Part shown: positions 62,765-64,000 of the stretch, one piece after another | How positions within the stretch are numbered: the stretch's first letter is position 1 | Layout: every line of letters starts with the position of its first letter | Translations under genes and position numbers: made by a program | The notes under the pieces: generated by a model | The model's input: the letters and a program-made list of their open reading frames with translations, nothing else | Database searches by the model: none | What the model was told of the DNA's origin: nothing | Assembly: GCF_010725885.1 (NCBI RefSeq) | Contig: NZ_AP022600.1 | Coordinates: 5,828,001 to 5,892,000 of the forward strand | Length of the DNA: 64,000 bases | Source of the DNA: Mycolicibacterium tokaiense | GTDB taxonomy: Bacteria; Actinomycetota; Actinomycetes; Mycobacteriales; Mycobacteriaceae | Reading direction: 5' to 3'

Positions 62765-64000
62765 AAGCCACTCCTGACGATGCTGCGGCCGACGGTGCGG
62801 CCGGTGAACAGACAACCTCCGACGAACGTGCCCTCCAGGGACCGGTGCCCATGGATGCCGCCACCCCCGAACCCGGACACCTCGCCGGCGGCGTACAGGC
62901 CCGCGAGCGCGTCTCCGGACTCGGTGAGTACCCGGCCCTGCAGATCAGTTTGCACCCCGCCCAACGTCTTTCGGGTGGTGATGTGCAGTTTGACGGCGAT
63001 CAGCGGACCGGCGCCGGGGTCGAGGATGGGTCCGGGCCTGGCGACCTTGAACCGGTCCGGCCAGTAGCGCCGGGCGTTGGCGATGGCGGCGAACTGCGGG
63101 TCCTTGCTGTAGTGGTTGCGCGCCTGGGAATCCCGCGCGGCGATCTCGCGCTGCAGGGTCGCCTCGGGGACCGACATGGCCTTCGCCAGGGCGCCCACCG
63201 TCGTGGCAGACACGAAGTCGGCTCCACGCTCCAGGAACTGTCGGTTGGCGCCGCCGATTCTCGGCCGCAGCAGACCTCGGAGCACCGCCCACGGGTGGCG
63301 CCCGGTGATCGCCGGGTTCAGCTCCTGACCCGACATCGCGAACTCCCGGCGGAAGATGTCGGCATTCATCACCAACCACGAGTGTGAATACCCGGAATCC
63401 ATCACGTATCTGACCGCACCCACGGTGTCGAAGTTGGGGAACAGCGGTGCCGGCAGTCGCCGACCCGCGGCGTCGAGCCACAGCGCAGACGGTCCTGCCG
63501 TGACGTGGATTCCGTGGCCGGGCCAGATGGGGTCGATGTTGGCGACGCCGTCCGGATAGAACCAGAGCCGGTTGGCATTGGCGATCTTGGCGCCCGCCTC
63601 GCGCGCGATGGCGATCATGGCGCCGTCGACGTATGCCGGGTTTCCGCAGAGCATTCCGTCGGGATACCGGCCGAAGCTCTGGGTGAACAGCTCTTCGACC
63701 ATGGTCGGGCTGCCGCCGACACCGCCGGTGGCCAGGACAACAGCACCGGCCCGGGCGCAGAAGTCGTCCACTTCGCCGTTCGGGGACGGCGCCCCGCGCG
63801 GATGGTCGGCGGGTTCCAGGACCCGGCCGTGCACACCGGTGACGACGCCGCCGGTACGGTCGAGCCCGGTGACCCGGTGCCGGAACAGCCGCCGCACCAG
63901 TCCACGCGACTCGGCGTCGGTCACCCGGCGGGCGAACACCTCGACCAGCCCGGGTCCGGTGCCCCAGGTGATGTGGAACCGGGGCACGCTGTTGCCGGAG
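62758..64000 (-). CDS. FAD-binding dehydrogenase (KstD/fumarate-reductase-like), N-terminus missing
   Basis: At least 414 residues; the frame runs off the right edge, so the N-terminal FAD Rossmann motif is not seen. The C-terminal FAD block is complete: GLYAAGEVSGFGGGGIHGHRSLEGTFVGG, with CLFTGRTVGRS. AGAVVLATGGVGGSPTMVEELF marks the second dinucleotide-binding loop. Relatives are mycobacterial FAD-binding dehydrogenases of about 550 residues, related to ketosteroid dehydrogenases. Its stop overlaps the decarboxylase start, so the two form an operon. The substrate is unknown. Confidence 0.87.
   Translation of the reverse strand, partial: SGNSVPRFHITWGTGPGLVEVFARRVTDAESRGLVRRLFRHRVTGLDRTGGVVTGVHGRVLEPADHPRGAPSPNGEVDDFCARAGAVVLATGGVGGSPTMVEELFTQSFGRYPDGMLCGNPAYVDGAMIAIAREAGAKIANANRLWFYPDGVANIDPIWPGHGIHVTAGPSALWLDAAGRRLPAPLFPNFDTVGAVRYVMDSGYSHSWLVMNADIFRREFAMSGQELNPAITGRHPWAVLRGLLRPRIGGANRQFLERGADFVSATTVGALAKAMSVPEATLQREIAARDSQARNHYSKDPQFAAIANARRYWPDRFKVARPGPILDPGAGPLIAVKLHITTRKTLGGVQTDLQGRVLTESGDALAGLYAAGEVSGFGGGGIHGHRSLEGTFVGGCLFTGRTVGRSIVRSGLC

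Overview
The window is GC-rich actinobacterial DNA, most likely from a fast-growing mycobacterium (Mycolicibacterium type). Support comes from an antigen-85-type mycolyltransferase, two secreted DUF4185 proteins, a cutinase-like secreted esterase, an FprA-type ferredoxin reductase behind an IdeR/DtxR-like box, a SigH-like ECF sigma factor, several LLM flavin/F420 oxidoreductases, many GTG starts and several promoters placed for leaderless transcripts. I saw no rRNA, tRNA, CRISPR array, insertion sequence, integrase or phage gene. The window is dense, metabolic, chromosomal accessory DNA.

Layout. 1-4275 is the 3' part of a dipeptide/nickel-type ABC importer (binding protein, two permeases, fused double ATPase). 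4280-6413 holds two short-chain dehydrogenases around a TetR gene with a double palindromic operator. 6432-12395 is an envelope region: a cysteine-ladder repeat protein, two DUF4185 proteins around an LLM oxidoreductase, and an Ag85-like mycolyltransferase. 12397-14605 looks like a stress module (YhdF-like SDR, CsbD-like protein, Ala-rich coiled-coil protein). It is followed by a purine permease, a Tat-exported GH16 protein, a MatC-like carrier next to an Asp/Glu-racemase-family protein with a divergent LysR gene, a small-molecule kinase, glycogen phosphorylase and a SigH-like sigma factor. 24417-28700 holds a membrane protein with a PknH-like sensor domain, a small secreted protein, a cutinase, and a two-gene module behind a SigF-type promoter.

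Two loci look like substrate-specific catabolic systems. In 28712-35710, divergent operons encode an SsuABC/TauABC-like importer, two isopenicillin-N-synthase-type Fe(II)/2-oxoglutarate dioxygenases, a cytosine-deaminase-like amidohydrolase and a FadR-type GntR regulator, with a repeated motif in the shared promoter region. In 37413-52840, a second complete dipeptide-type importer sits with three LLM monooxygenases, two double-domain rhodaneses, a MocR regulator, an MFS exporter and an FAD/4Fe-4S pair, which I read as organosulfur scavenging.

53036-57398 is a run of plus-strand genes: fprA (broken by a single-base deletion in this sequence), acyl-CoA dehydrogenase, acetamidase/formamidase and an SDR, closed by a strong terminator. 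The rest holds a small secreted protein, an antibiotic-biosynthesis-monooxygenase membrane protein with a two-headed TetR, an unrecognised protein, a thiamine-diphosphate 2-oxoacid decarboxylase and a truncated FAD-binding dehydrogenase. Regulatory assignments and substrates are inferences from sequence and context only.
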